Positions 51,295 to 51,595 of a DNA stretch of 51,595 nucleotides are shown piece after piece. Under the pieces are notes generated by a model. It ran no database searches and was not told where the DNA came from. It saw only the letters and a list, made by a program, of their open reading frames with translations. Numbering within the stretch: the first letter of the stretch is position 1; each line of letters starts with the position of its first letter. Made by a program: the position numbers and the translations under genes. The stretch comes from Bacteroidota bacterium (GTDB lineage: Bacteria > Bacteroidota > Bacteroidia > Bacteroidales > UBA7960), in NCBI GenBank assembly GCA_018335675.1, contig JAGXRQ010000017.1, positions 72,051 through 123,645 of the forward strand, in the 5' to 3' direction.

Positions 51295-51595
51295 CTAAGT
51301 TCTAATATTAACAGCATTATCTTTAAATTGCAAAAACAGCTCATATGCGTATGGCGTAGCAAGAATTGCGTAGAACCATTGTTTAATGGTTGACTTCGTT
51401 CCATATAGTTTATCTTTATATGCAAACCAGTTTAGATAGTTTTGTAGATATTTTGAACTTACACCATTAAATGGTCTTAGGAATTTACGCAGTTGAGCAT
51501 GAAGGTTGTTTACATGTTGAAGGTGGATATTGTTATTTTCCTTGCTTATGTGTTCCTTAGCCAATATAGACTTATGTTTGATTGTTTTATTTTGT
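51295..51595 (-). mobile_element. IS1595-family transposase, C-terminal part (partial)
   Basis: The frame on the minus strand is open from the window edge to a TAG at 51295-51297, with no start needed inside the window. It contains LQHVNNLHAQLRKFLRPFNG, VSSKYLQNYLNWFAYKD and KQWFYAILATPYAYELFLQF, a pattern like the end of IS1595/ISXO2-type DDE transposases, which have H-x-N-x-x-H followed by F-x-GV and YLxNYLxWF. The catalytic part lies outside the window. The terminal inverted repeat, if present, should fall between the TAG and apbE (51266-51294), but I cannot identify it with one end only. Confidence 0.65.

Overview
The window looks like a chromosomal segment of a low-GC Bacteroidota, probably a Bacteroidales or Marinilabiliales relative. 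The evidence is AT-rich DNA, a secreted nuclease with a type IX secretion (T9SS) sorting tail, a TonB-dependent receptor with a carboxypeptidase-regulatory-like domain, promoters of the TAnnTTTG type, few Shine-Dalgarno sequences, and the Bacteroidota gene orders rplU-rpmA-serS and rpsF-rpsR-rplI. I see no tRNA, rRNA or CRISPR array. All calls come from reading the sequence; no database search was run.

Region by region. 1-5958 (+) is a compact biosynthetic-looking block: two tandem CrtI/RetSat-like FAD oxidoreductases (the first cut by the window edge), a C45-type autoproteolytic acyltransferase fused to a TPR tail, and a PaaK-like adenylate-forming ligase. 5945-10090 (-) holds a sensor histidine kinase and a TPR/SpoIIE phosphatase. 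10156-13097 (-) is queE, folD and ffh. 13388-18241 (+) holds a TPR protein, a DUF368 (PopT-like) transporter, aroE and a T9SS endonuclease I. 18271-20106 (-) encodes a membrane J-domain protein and an MscS channel. 20338-25931 (+) is rpmB, a TonB-receptor pair and dnaK, closed by a bidirectional terminator shared with tpx (-). 26675-28579 (+) is a UbiD decarboxylase. 28580-30481 (-) is a SiaC-like phosphoprotein, an N-domain-less DnaB-type ATPase and a DUF2148 protein.

30482-33973 (+) is a regulatory region: a GTG-started MerR/B12-binding (CarH-like) regulator behind a perfect 29-bp palindrome, an ECF sigma factor with overlapping inverted repeats in its leader, and an aspartokinase behind a long hairpin. 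An 18-unit heptamer array with G-quadruplex potential separates it from a (-) operon-like run: 2-hydroxyacid dehydrogenase, PP2C-like/LysM fusion, rsmA, TPR protein, serS, rpmA, rplU. 41397-43912 (-) contains two neighbouring outer-membrane-protein genes, each interrupted by one in-frame stop codon. The right part holds an EamA transporter, rpsF-rpsR-rplI-rlmB, a bacteriohemerythrin, a second TPR/SpoIIE phosphatase, an NqrM-like small protein, apbE, and the C-terminal end of an IS1595-like transposase at the window edge.

Themes: partner-switch signalling parts (two SpoIIE phosphatases, one SiaC-type substrate, one apparently dead PP2C fused to LysM); a possible light/B12-responsive regulator with a sigma factor but no carotenoid genes beside it; and a lipid or acyl-conjugate pathway at the left edge. 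The best candidates for undescribed biology are the SiaC/DnaB-like/DUF2148 set, the C45-TPR/oxidoreductase/ligase block, the PP2C-LysM fusion and the twin stop-interrupted outer-membrane genes.
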